Shown one piece after another: positions 55,827-64,000 of a stretch of 64,000 nt of DNA. The position numbers and the translations under genes were made by a program. This DNA is from Oscheius dolichura (Eukaryota; Nematoda; Chromadorea; Rhabditida; Rhabditidae), in assembly GCA_932521035.1 (NCBI GenBank), contig OW051494.1:7984001-8048000 (forward strand). The letters run 5' to 3'. Numbering within the stretch: position 1 is the first letter of the stretch; every line of letters starts with the position of its first letter. Below the pieces are notes generated by a model. That model was not told where the DNA came from. It ran no database searches and saw nothing but the letters and a program-made list of their open reading frames with translations.

Positions 55827-56194
55827 GCGGTGGTGTCATTTCGTCCCGAGAAAAAAATAATGATGTGGCGGGAGATGAAATCATAATTATCACGGAGCGC
55901 AGTCCCCGGGAAAATGACTCTTTTTGAACAGGAAGAGATTCAAAAATCTTATCAAGAATGAGTTTTATAGCATTTTTCAGTAATCTAGTCCATTTTAGAG
56001 GTGGAATCTCGCCTCCTGACAGTTTTATTCGGCATGAAGACCCTTTGTAGAAAATGGTAGCTGGACATTTGAGAAGGCACTGCTGGGGCGGCCTCAGCGG
56101 TGGAAGAACGTGAAAGTAACTGGGATTTCTACAGTATAACAGGGTTGAACATATTTTATGCTCAATATGTGTGACTACAAGAAAAAAATAGCCT

Positions 56195-56729
56195 TTATTC
56201 CGGTCCCTGGCTCGCCTTTTTCAGTTCCTCTTTGGCTTTATTCAATGCCTCTGCGATCATTTCCTTCTTGGAGGCGTCATTGACAATTTTGAATCCTTCT
56301 TCAAACAGCAAAGAGTCCGTTCTGACCGGAAATTGGTTCCCGTCCAAATTATAACAATTGCCGTAAGTGGCAGCCTTCGCTGACATATTTAGCACTGATT
56401 CAGCGTCTTTTTGTCGCTGGGGGCCTTTCTTTCTGAAAAAGAATGGAATTTTTGTCGAAAATATAGACAAAACAGACTTCAGTAATGTTTCCAACCAATT
56501 CAGATACCCGTTCTTCTAGGGGTCTCGGGGAATTAGACGCCAATTCCGCTGCTGCCTTGAAGTCGTCAATTGTATCGCGTCCAAGTGTTTTTATAAACAA
56601 ATTATGGTCCTTATTGGAAAAGATACGATCAATTATCATCTGATCCGTGAATTTATCACAGGGAAGAGGCTGAATGAAGACAGAATTACGTGTTTTGGAA
56701 TGGATCGGTATACTGATGCACGCGTGCAT
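56195..56729 (-). CDS. Unknown protein, possibly 5'-truncated
   Basis: Two exons. The first reads NSVFIQPLPCDKFTDQMIID, RIFSNKDHNLFIKTLGRDTI and RPLEERVSELVGNITE. After an intron of about 45-50 nt the second reads KGPQRQKDAESVLNMSAKAA, GNQFPVRTDSLLFEEGF and KEMIAEALNKAKEELKKASQ, TAA. Composition is normal and helical. The only upstream ATG (56729) lies inside the palindrome GATGCACGCGTGCAT at the edge of a repeat-rich block, so the true 5' end may have been replaced by the insertion. No family recognised. Confidence 0.4.
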
Positions 56730-56743
56730 GACAGGGCTGGGCG

Positions 56744-57167
56744 ATACATCGGTATTGGGTATCGGCGATATCGGCGCCGATATGTATCGAAAATCAATAT
56801 CGAAATTTCGATATGCCTCCCACCGATATATCGGTATCGGTATCGGACCGATATGTCAATTTCACGCCGATATCAAAAGCTGATATTCGCGCGCAAATGG
56901 CGCGGAACATGGTATGGTCCCACCAAATATTTATCTGTAGTACCAGAAAAAACCATGGATCCTCTCGTTTTTTGGTCAGATAAAAATAATGCTACTAAGT
57001 TCCCCAATGTACTCAAGCTGGCGAAGATGTACTTGTGCTGCCCAAGCACAAGCAGAGAGAGTGAGCGTTCTTTTAGCGCTGCTCGACTCATCGCCTCTGA
57101 TCTTCGGGGTAGTCTTTTCTCCGATGTATTTAAAATGCTACTGTTTATAAACTACAAAATGGGTTAA
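56744..57167 (+). mobile_element. hAT transposase C-terminal fragment behind a CGATA-rich block
   Basis: 56744-56885 is packed with CGATAT/TATCGG words in both orientations, like a subterminal transposon region. It runs into an open frame encoding MDPLVFWSDKNNATKFPNVL, KLAKMYLCCPSTSRESERSF and SAARLIASDLRGSLFSDVFK, MLLFINYKMG, TAA. This is the hAT dimerisation domain (W near the start, P.TS..SER.FS, LRG.L, LLFIN.K). The DDE catalytic part and zinc finger are absent, so the element is a decayed relic. Confidence 0.75.
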
Positions 57168-57282
57168 CCCATTTTTGCCCGAATTTCCCATTTCAAGAAA
57201 TTTTTTACTGGGAGATGAGAGTAGATCCATTCGATGGCGTCTTTCGCCGTCTACAAGAAGAATTTCTTTCATCAGCTTGGGA

Positions 57283-57411
57283 GCGTCACAGTGAGAAATC
57301 GACAACGTTTTACCAAAATTAAGCTCTCCTATAAGCTTCGACAAAAGTAGACCACTCATAGAAAAATGCTTAATTCTGGTAAAACGCTGTCGATTCCTCA
57401 CTGTGACGTGC
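57283..57411. mobile_element. Foldback palindrome (GCGTCACAGTGAG...CTCACTGTGACGTGC)
   Basis: Arms of about 42 bp (57283-57324 and 57368-57411) are inverted copies separated by about 43 bp. Each arm matches the right end of the dispersed repeats at 5146, 17008 and 17836 (TTAA.TTTGGTAAA.CGCTGTCGAT-TCCTCACTGTGACG). Confidence 0.75.
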
Positions 57412-57431
57412 CAAACCGTTAGAGTTCCTGT

Positions 57432-57674
57432 TACTTTTCACTTCTTGGCTTTCTGTGATTGTAAAAACCAAAGTAATAAGTAAAACAAAAAAAGGCAAAA
57501 ATAGGCGGCACCCTTGGGAATTGAACGCTGGTATACCTTGTTATTGTCGGACTAAGCGCCTACCGACTGCGCTATGGGCGCCGCGTCTTCCCTTGGAAGA
57601 GTTCTCCCCTATCTACCCAGCGCGGAAATAGGCCTTCTTCTTTTTAGAACCTTCACTTTCCGTTAGTTCTCTCC
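57432..57674 (-). repeat. Long inverted repeat, left arm, with tRNA-derived core
   Basis: About 243 bp, almost the exact reverse complement of 58898-59137. The core 57506-57582 is tRNA-like on the minus strand (GGCGCCCATAGCGCAGTCGG-TAGGCGC..., T-arm GCGTTCAATTCCC) with a poorly paired anticodon stem. The two arms differ mainly at the tRNA-like 3' part. Confidence 0.8.
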
Positions 57675-57847
57675 GATTACTAATAAGAAAGCGCCTTATT
57701 CCTTGTGCAACCTTCTCCCTCATAAAATTTCTTCTCCAACTGCTTATTGGTTATCGGAGTCCTCTTCTTCAAAAGAATTACTCCGAATGTGCGGGAGACC
57801 TCTTGCCTAACAGAATATTCTCTCAAACACTGTATTCCGCATAACAG

Positions 57848-57976
57848 TAGGTCTCCTGGCTTCGGGACCTATATTCACCCATACTCGCTGTAATTTTTTT
57901 GTTCATCTTCTGTTCTCGGAGACTTGTCTGGCGATCTCATAGGACGAAAGTCCACGGACAACCCGTGAACCACGGG
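57848..57976. ncRNA. Cluster of perfect hairpins, possible structured RNA
   Basis: TAGGTC...GACCTA (57848-57871), GGAC-GAAA-GTCC (57942-57953, a GNRA tetraloop) and CCCGTG-AAC-CACGGG (57962-57976) lie within 130 bp inside the loop of the long inverted repeat. This suggests a folded RNA but I cannot assign it to a family. Chance is possible. Confidence 0.3.
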
Positions 57977-58897
57977 GGCAACTGGGAATTGATTAATCAT
58001 GATAAAAGTATAAAGTTTCGGATAAACCAATTCGTATTACCGTAATGAGCGCAACAAGCGAAGCAACGTGGAAGAGTTACCCGATAGTATTCATATACAG
58101 CGACAAATTCATTCAAACTGATACTTCCAATGCTTTCTCGCATGTTTGGAGAAGGAACATGATTTACTTTAGCTGTGAGAAAATTTTTTGTAAGCTTCTA
58201 CCGAGACCTAGCCGATTACATCCGCAGATTGAATCCGTTCGTACTGTTCTGTTGATCGGCCCTAGAGCTAACACTGCGAATGAATGGCTGGTCGATGTTT
58301 GAATCGCGTACAATGGCTGGATTCATTTTGAAAAGAAAGAACGACAGGCAATAAAAACTATAGTAGAAAAAAGAAAGATGGAGAACGAATGGTTTATTGA
58401 CGAAGGGCAAATCGTGCAAACCCCGTTCGTTCTATTTCTTTGGATAGGTTACCGATACCGAGAATGAGTAGATTTGAAATTATGACCCTCTCTATCGAAT
58501 ATGGAAAAAAAAGTAAGAGAAGACCTGCTCATCTCCCAAAACAGGAAAAGAGTAACGAATTTCTTTGAATGAAACTAAACATTCATCTCTAGGGTAGAGA
58601 TTGCTCTATGCTCTGCACAGATAAGCCGTCAGAGAAGAATCTACTCTTGTCATGTATCATTTTATCCTACCCTAATAATAGGCAGATCTCTGTGTGTCTG
58701 TCTGTATGTCTGTCTGTAAGACCTGTCGTTTGTTCAGGTCGACGGTCGAAAACGAGAGAAGCAGAAAATTTCGACCATCAGATCTTACTCGACTGTCAAA
58801 TGTTGTTCGACCGATATAAACTAATCCCAACCAAAGGCCAAAGGCCGCCGGAGGCATACTAGTTTCTAAAGAACGAGATCCTCAAAGCACATAACTG

Positions 58898-59137
58898 GGA
58901 GAGAACTAACGGAAAGTGAAGGTTCTAAAAAGAAGGAGGCCTATTTCCGCGCTGGGTAGATAGGGGAGAACTCTTCCAACGGAAGAGGCGGCGCCCATAG
59001 CGCAGTCGGTAGGCGCTTAGTCCGACAATAACAAGGTCCTGCGTTCAATTCCCAGAGGTGCCCCCTACTTTTGCCTTTTTTTGTTTTACTTATTACTTTG
59101 GTTTTTACAATCACAGAAAGCCAAGAAGTGGAAAGTA
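58898..59137 (+). repeat. Long inverted repeat, right arm, with tRNA-derived core
   Basis: Reverse complement of 57432-57674. The core 58990-59063 reads GGCGCCCATAGCGCAGTCGG..., CTTAGTCCGACAATAACAAG and GCGTTCAATTCCCAGAGGTG-CC on the plus strand. The D-arm is good, the T-stem has one mismatch, and the anticodon stem needs a bulge, so it is a tRNA-derived sequence rather than a safe tRNA gene. Confidence 0.8.
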
Positions 59138-60872
59138 GAAGCGTTTAACACAAGTTTGTAAAATTTGTTTATTATTAAATGACTACTTTTGGTCTCTAGG
59201 CAGAGCCAGTCAGGTCACGTTTGTGCTTACAGCTCTGCCATTTATAGGCCAAACCCAGGTGGAAACAGCCAAAGTGATAGGCAAGAAGATAGCTCAAACA
59301 TCTATACATGATCGCTGGCAACACAAAAGGTTTAAAAATACGCCGAGTTCTCTTCTACTTCAACGCCTACAGCCGAGAATATTTCCAAAGGGGCAAATAG
59401 ATTCTTTGGGAGGAAATAAAAGGGACTGCAACTGAACTGTTTCTCTTCGCGGGGGGTCTAGTGGAACGAGATCAAAGCCCCGTCAAAACCCCCTTCTTTG
59501 GTGTCTTTTCCCTCCAGTCTTTATCCTTTGGAGATCGCTCCGAGCAGCAGATTCAAACCAAAATCCTAGAACTATTCTCCACTCAAAATAAAAGCGGACC
59601 AAGAAAGATTTTGTTGTTAAAAGTCCTAAACAGGTCTGAAGGACGGCGAAGGAGCCTTTTCTTTCTTTTGTAAACCACATTGTTGCCTGGGGTTGTCTAC
59701 GAACGGATATCTTCTTATATCCTGGGAGAAAATAGACTAGATTTTATTTAAAAATTGGGTTATAAGGCGAAAAATGAGACGAACTCTATCCTTGTGACAG
59801 AAAACTAGGTTCCGGGGACCTTTCGAAGTAGTTATTGGTTTGTAGCTCAACGAGGAACAGACCACGGTCATTCAAAACAAGAAATATGTCTGCTCGGGCC
59901 CTCGGGGTGTCCTGATGCACGCGTCGGTGTCTTCATGCACGCGTGCATCAGGACACGTCCCCTTTTGGAATAATTACCTCAATTGACTCGACTCGAATGG
60001 TGATAAACGAGAGTAGAGCTGCTACACTGATCTGATAAATCATCTGAAACTGGAACGAAGTTTTAAAAAAAGAAAGTATGATGAGCCGGCGGCCAGCCCA
60101 CAAAAATTAAAGGACTGTATGTATTATTGAAAATTTACTCGTTCAGTGAAAGCCACCGAGAGGATAGTGGGGATTATAAATGTATCTTGGCGTGCGTAAA
60201 ACTTTCCATCCAACGAGAAGATCAAAATGGAACCCGTACAAGATGGTGAACTATGGACAGGGAATGGGTGACTCTAAACTAGAGACAACCAGGATATGGA
60301 AGCTAACGGTTACAGATAGCTCTGGAGTATTAGGGAAGAGAAGACCCTTTGATGGCTCCTGCTGTATTGGGAGCATCACGTAAATTGACCGAGCTTGAAT
60401 TTTTGGAAAGGAACGAGGCATACGGTAGAGCATTTTCAAATTGGAAGAGAAGATTATTTTCCCTGGGAAACTGCTGAGAATTTGAAGCAAAACGTTTGCT
60501 ATGAACAACCATGATATTGTGAGCCATCTGAAATACAGCTGTTGTTTATTTTTGAGGTGAAAAATCCCGGCATGAGAACCTTTTGATATTTTACTCTATT
60601 GAAAGGTAGAGGAGCCATGTGGCAACGTGAAATAACCTTCTTCTCTCCCAATATAGGCTACAAAAATTACAATCAATCTAGATTTCCCCCCTTGATCCCA
60701 GACGAATGTAGCCCGTCCCCGTATGTTCCCCTCCTTTATCTCTCCTATGTAATAATCTCTAATTCCCAGGTGTTTATTATGCGAGAAAATTCGTTACGCC
60801 ATAGAAATTAAACTCAATCGGTTCCGAATTAGAGAGAGCAGAGAAAAAGACTGGAAATTGTATTCTGCTGGA
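59138..60872. other. Repeat-poor spacer with possible receptor debris
   Basis: Minus-strand pieces resemble receptor exons: WLTISWLFIANVLLQILS (about 60535-60478) after an ATTTCAG acceptor, YGFHFDLLVGWKVLRTPRYI (about 60240-60170) and MIYQISVAALLSFITIRVES (60043-59980). They do not join cleanly. A perfect 17-bp inverted repeat lies at 59907-59956. No intact gene. Confidence 0.35.
59907..59956. repeat. Perfect hairpin around GATGCACGCGTGCATC
   Basis: GTGTCCTGATGCACGCG (59907-59923) and its exact complement CGCGTGCATCAGGACAC (59940-59956) are separated by 16 bp. The core GATGCACGCGTGCAT also occurs at about 56715. Confidence 0.7.
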
Positions 60873-63427
60873 ATGTATCTCGGACTGCGACTGCAACTCT
60901 TCCATCCCAATGAGACCGATCCCTGGCCCCATCCGGCGCTGTTCATCAAATTTATGAACTCGTTGGTGCATCCTTCCATTATCCTCACTGTGACAGCCGC
61001 CTATTTTATCGTTTTCAAGAGTGAAAACTTAACAAAAACTTATCGGAGTCTACTAATGGTTCATCTCTTCTGGTAAGTAGTCCACAATGGCCAACATTCT
61101 TCCTCACCAACTCACTGACCTCACCAAATGCTCGTCCCGTTCGACTAATTCGACCTTGCTTCTTTTCATACTGCAATCCAGTTCAGAATTTTATGGCGAA
61201 CAAGCTGAAATAGGTTATATTGCATGAGAATAAGAAATCGTTGAGATATTTTCAAAAACGCTATTTTCACTCCCAAAAATCATATTTTGGGTTATAAGTC
61301 AACAATTTCTTGTTCTTATGGAATATCACCTAGACCAGCGTGTTCGCCATCAAATTCTGAACTAGGCATCTGTAAACAAAATAAGCATGCTCAAACGAAT
61401 CGAACGCGGCGAGCAGTTGGTGAGGTTGGTGAGGTGGTGAGGAAGAAGGTTCGCCGTCCACAATTGCCTCGAACAGTCAAAAAGTGGATCAATCGGTCCA
61501 AAATCGCTTATGGTCCAAAGTAGCTTGAGACGGTCCAAAATCCCTTCTACCGTTCCAAAATTCCCTCAAACGGTGGACCCTATATATGTTGAACCCGGGG
61601 CAACAATTTCTGAGTTTCTGTTAAAAAGCGGTTCATCGCTGTGAGATTTTGTACTCTAGCGCCACCGATAAGAGTCAGAGGGAATAAACAGGGATACTGT
61701 AATCTGTAAGCCTAGCAGCGGAAGATTTTCCTCATCCATTGAGAAAGAAGACTAATACGATTCAGCCAATTCAGGTCCTTCCTGCTCGAGCTGCTAGCCA
61801 GTAGCCTTGCGGTCCCCGTAATCTTCGTCCCATTCAAAGCTGGCTACTGTTCTGGTATCTTCACCTATTTCCGTATTTCCCCTCGGTTTATTATAATGAT
61901 TTGGTTCTCCGTAATCATGGGTAAGGGTTTTTTTTAAAGACATCGATAATATTTTAACTTCAGCCAGCATGGTCTCAATCCTGAATCTGTTCCTCTACCG
62001 ACTCTTTTCCGTTTTAAAGTCGGAACTTCTCTTTACCAAGAAATGGCTCCTCCTGGCAGGATTCCTTGCCGTTTACGTAATATCGATCAGTTACGTTGCT
62101 TTGGCAGCATTTCTTATTTATGACGAGAATATGGACAGGAGGCTGGTCGCTCAAGAGGTAGGAGAGCCAGAGATGGTATTACTGTAGTCCGCGAGATGCC
62201 AAAAACGGGCTCGGAAATTCACACCAGCATTTATTTTTTCTGGAAAGAGACACAAATCTCACCGAGAGAAACTTCCGAGAAATAGCGATTCATAGCGGGC
62301 GGGGGTTCCAGACAGCCGTCTCGCTGGTGACGACCGTTGATGACGTCCGTTTTTCACTTTCCGGGGGCAGTCATTCAATTTTTTAACATTGTGGGAAGAT
62401 GGGCAAGGCTATATAGAACTCTGTTAATCTCTTCTTTGGGATAATCCCTGAGAAACTTCCATTATCTGGTCAAAATTGGGGGCAAAAAAGGGAATTCCTG
62501 AATTCGGACAAAAAGAGCTGCTTGAATCGAGCCAGTGAATACAGTTAATATACAGAATACAGCCGGGTTGCTACGGAAATGGTACGAATTTTAGTTTTGC
62601 TAATCAGAAAATTTGGGCCTGAAGCACCGTTCCTTCTCGAAGATGTCTCTTGTTAGATTTCTCTATTTTGCAGCAATGGGGCCACATTCCTCTCCAAATC
62701 GACCACCGGGGTCTTATCGTCTTTGCCAGAGTTGCTAAGAATAATTTCGCCGTAGTCTCATTTATTGCATTGACCTCCGTCCACGGCGTGGCAGCTCTGC
62801 TCCTTGGACTGGGAACTTTCCTCATAATCAAGTAAGTCACACGAGTAATCAAGTCAGGGTTAGTCTAATTTGTATCACATTTGACGACAGAAACTACCGT
62901 AATCCTTAATATTCTTGATTTTAGGAGGAGCCCTTCAATGAACGAGGAAATGCAAAAGATGCATACAAAGTTAACCCGATCCCTAATTATTCAGGTAGAG
63001 GCGAAGCTTCTTCTCATAAATCGGCTGAACATTTATTTTCAGACGTTCCTCTTCATTTTCTGTCTCTTTATTCCCTGCCTGATAATTCTCTGTGGAGCAC
63101 TGATCTTCGATTATCTGCCCATAGGTAAGGCGCCCCTAAAAATCTCTGAAGATCCCCTCGTTGCTGTGCTTTTTGGCATTTTTGTCGTAAAATTATGACT
63201 GCCCCCTTTCAGCGGTTTCCAATGTCATCGTCTTCCTGTTGTGGCTATCTGGCGTTGCGGATACGGTAGCTCTGATCGCCTGTGCCAAGGACTATCGGGA
63301 AATGGTCGCCAGCTTCTGCCGGCTAGTAGCCAACTGCCTCACTTGTCGTTCTTCAGCTACGGTGGATTGTACCCCCGTTGTTTATAGTCTTCAACGACCG
63401 CTGATTATTGAGTTTTTCCCTGAGTAA
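60873..63427 (+). CDS. Nematode chemoreceptor (Srh/Sri-type seven-transmembrane)
   Basis: Seven exons give a 7TM protein: MYLGLRLQLFHPNETDPWPH with an N-glycosylation site, then SLVHPSIILTVTAAYFIVF, TKTYRSLLMVHLFWSFLLEL, GYCSGIFTYFRISPRFIIMI, ASMVSILNLFLYRLFSVLKS, WLLLAGFLAVYVISISYVAL and FARVAKNNFAVVSFIALTSV. The intracellular MQKMHTKLTRSLIIQTFLFI precedes TM6 with FCLFIPCLIILCGALIFDYL; the final exon has VIVFLLWLSGVADTVALIAC and ends PLIIEFFPE, TAA. The segment H-x-K-L-T-R-S-L-x-x-Q before TM6 with P after it is characteristic of the Str superfamily (Srh/Sri). I start at the ATG at 60873. Such receptors sit in sensory cilia and detect odours or pheromones. Intron 4 (about 62160-62670) is unusually long. 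Confidence 0.82.
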
Positions 63428-63544
63428 AGCGTTTTTCTTGGCCAAATCCCCCCTACGGGGGGCGAATTCTTCCTTTCTGTCACTCCCTCTAATATTCTCA
63501 GAGTACTGTAGACTAGAATGTTAATCAATACGTTGATAACAGAT

Positions 63545-63961
63545 TTATACACAAGCAGCAAACACGGAAAGAACAGAAAGGACAGCAACGAAGCCAAAAA
63601 GGCTAATCAATAAGAAGTTCATCATATCCTCGCCGCTTCCTCCACTCTTCTTCCATTTTCGTTTTCCAGCCGACTGATTACTTCCTCTCTCGTCGTAGTA
63701 GTACTTCTTCAGCTGCCTCATCTTCTCCAGGCCGATCTCACACAATTCCAAGAACTTCTTCCAGCCGTCGACGAGAAAGACAGGAAGATCCTCCGGGAGG
63801 GCGGCATCATCAGCAGAGGAGATTCCAAGGACGGAGATCATCTTCTTCAGTGGATTGGACTCTAGGGTCGCATCTTCCGGGGTTGCTATCTTCTCGTCAT
63901 CGTTAGCAGCCAGGTCAAAGTCAACTATCTTCTGTGGAGCGGGAGCAGCTTCAGTGGACAT
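63545..63961 (-). CDS. Tail-anchored membrane protein, 138 residues
   Basis: A single exon on the minus strand: MSTEAAPAPQKIVDFDLAAN, an acidic cytosolic part (DATLESNPLKKMISVLGISS, LPEDLPVFLVDGWKKFLELC), a basic stretch (KKYYYDERGSNQSAGKRKWK) and one C-terminal hydrophobic segment MMNFLLISLFGFVAVLSVLS followed by VFAACV and TAA. The layout is that of a tail-anchored ER or mitochondrial outer-membrane protein. I chose the ATG at 63961 rather than one eight codons upstream because of its better N-terminus. The gene faces the chemoreceptor 3' end across about 115 bp containing a CCCCCC-TAC-GGGGGG hairpin. Family unknown. Confidence 0.65.
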   Translation of the reverse strand: MSTEAAPAPQKIVDFDLAANDDEKIATPEDATLESNPLKKMISVLGISSADDAALPEDLPVFLVDGWKKFLELCEIGLEKMRQLKKYYYDERGSNQSAGKRKWKKSGGSGEDMMNFLLISLFGFVAVLSVLSVFAACV

Positions 63962-64000
63962 CTTGAGAGGAGAACAGGGAATCACGTCTGTGCAACGGAA

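Noticed and set aside
58688..58722. CRISPR-like or regulatory repeat (TCTGTCTGTATGTCTGTCTG)
   Set aside because: Simple TCTG microsatellite; no spacers or unit structure.
63448..63462. CCCCCC-TAC-GGGGGG hairpin between two 3' ends as a terminator
   Set aside because: Rho-independent-type terminators do not apply to Pol II genes; there is no evidence it acts at this spot.

Overview
The window is nuclear DNA of a nematode, probably a rhabditid; I cannot name the species. The evidence is an exact copy of the 22-nt SL1 spliced leader followed by an Sm-type site, an intact major sperm protein gene, a cuticle collagen, a transthyretin-like protein, nematode-type chemoreceptors, a divergent nuclear hormone receptor and a C-type lectin. 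Introns are short (many 34-50 nt, TTTCAG-type acceptors), and TACTGTA/TACGGTA words are scattered through the non-coding DNA.

Layout. 0.6-4.8 kb: an AT-rich C2H2 zinc-finger gene and cyclin H, tail to tail. 5.1-15.4 kb: a cluster of a gene family I do not recognise. A short N-terminal domain (YGEMYLR..LH..GYPT..DR..FN) in two exons of fixed size is followed by repeat exons starting PVQN.V and a coiled-coil tail ending DKERTIQIL. Members are C (intact), B (frameshifted), A (tail lost) and two debris pieces; D (intact) and an N-terminal fragment lie head to head at 38.8-40.0 kb. Two small secreted Gly/Ser/Tyr-rich genes, one probably nested in the intron of the other on the opposite strand, lie inside the cluster, as does a separate small coiled-coil gene.

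15.7-29 kb: a Pro-rich, probably myristoylated protein, tRNA genes for Pro and Gly, small palindromic elements, a single-pass Ala/Pro/Lys-rich protein and a two-LIM protein. 29.7-36.1 kb: a 17-exon OATP transporter with a chemoreceptor gene antisense in its largest intron and tRNA genes in others. 36.3-38.4 kb: an MSP gene, MSP debris and an isolated SL1 RNA gene. 41.9-46.6 kb: a copine. 47-56 kb: orphan exons, nuclear receptor, C-type lectin, cuticle collagen, and a transthyretin-like protein with a mucin-like repeat tail. 56-60 kb is repeat-rich (hAT fragment, foldback, long inverted repeat with tRNA-derived arms). 60.9-64 kb: a second chemoreceptor and a tail-anchored protein.

The genes form no operon or pathway. 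The most novel content is the 5-15/39 kb family, whose members combine acidic hydrophobic motifs resembling SUMO-interacting motifs with VKEE/IKEE SUMO-acceptor consensus sites. Exon boundaries were placed by eye from splice-site consensus and reading-frame continuity, so individual junctions may be off by a few bases.
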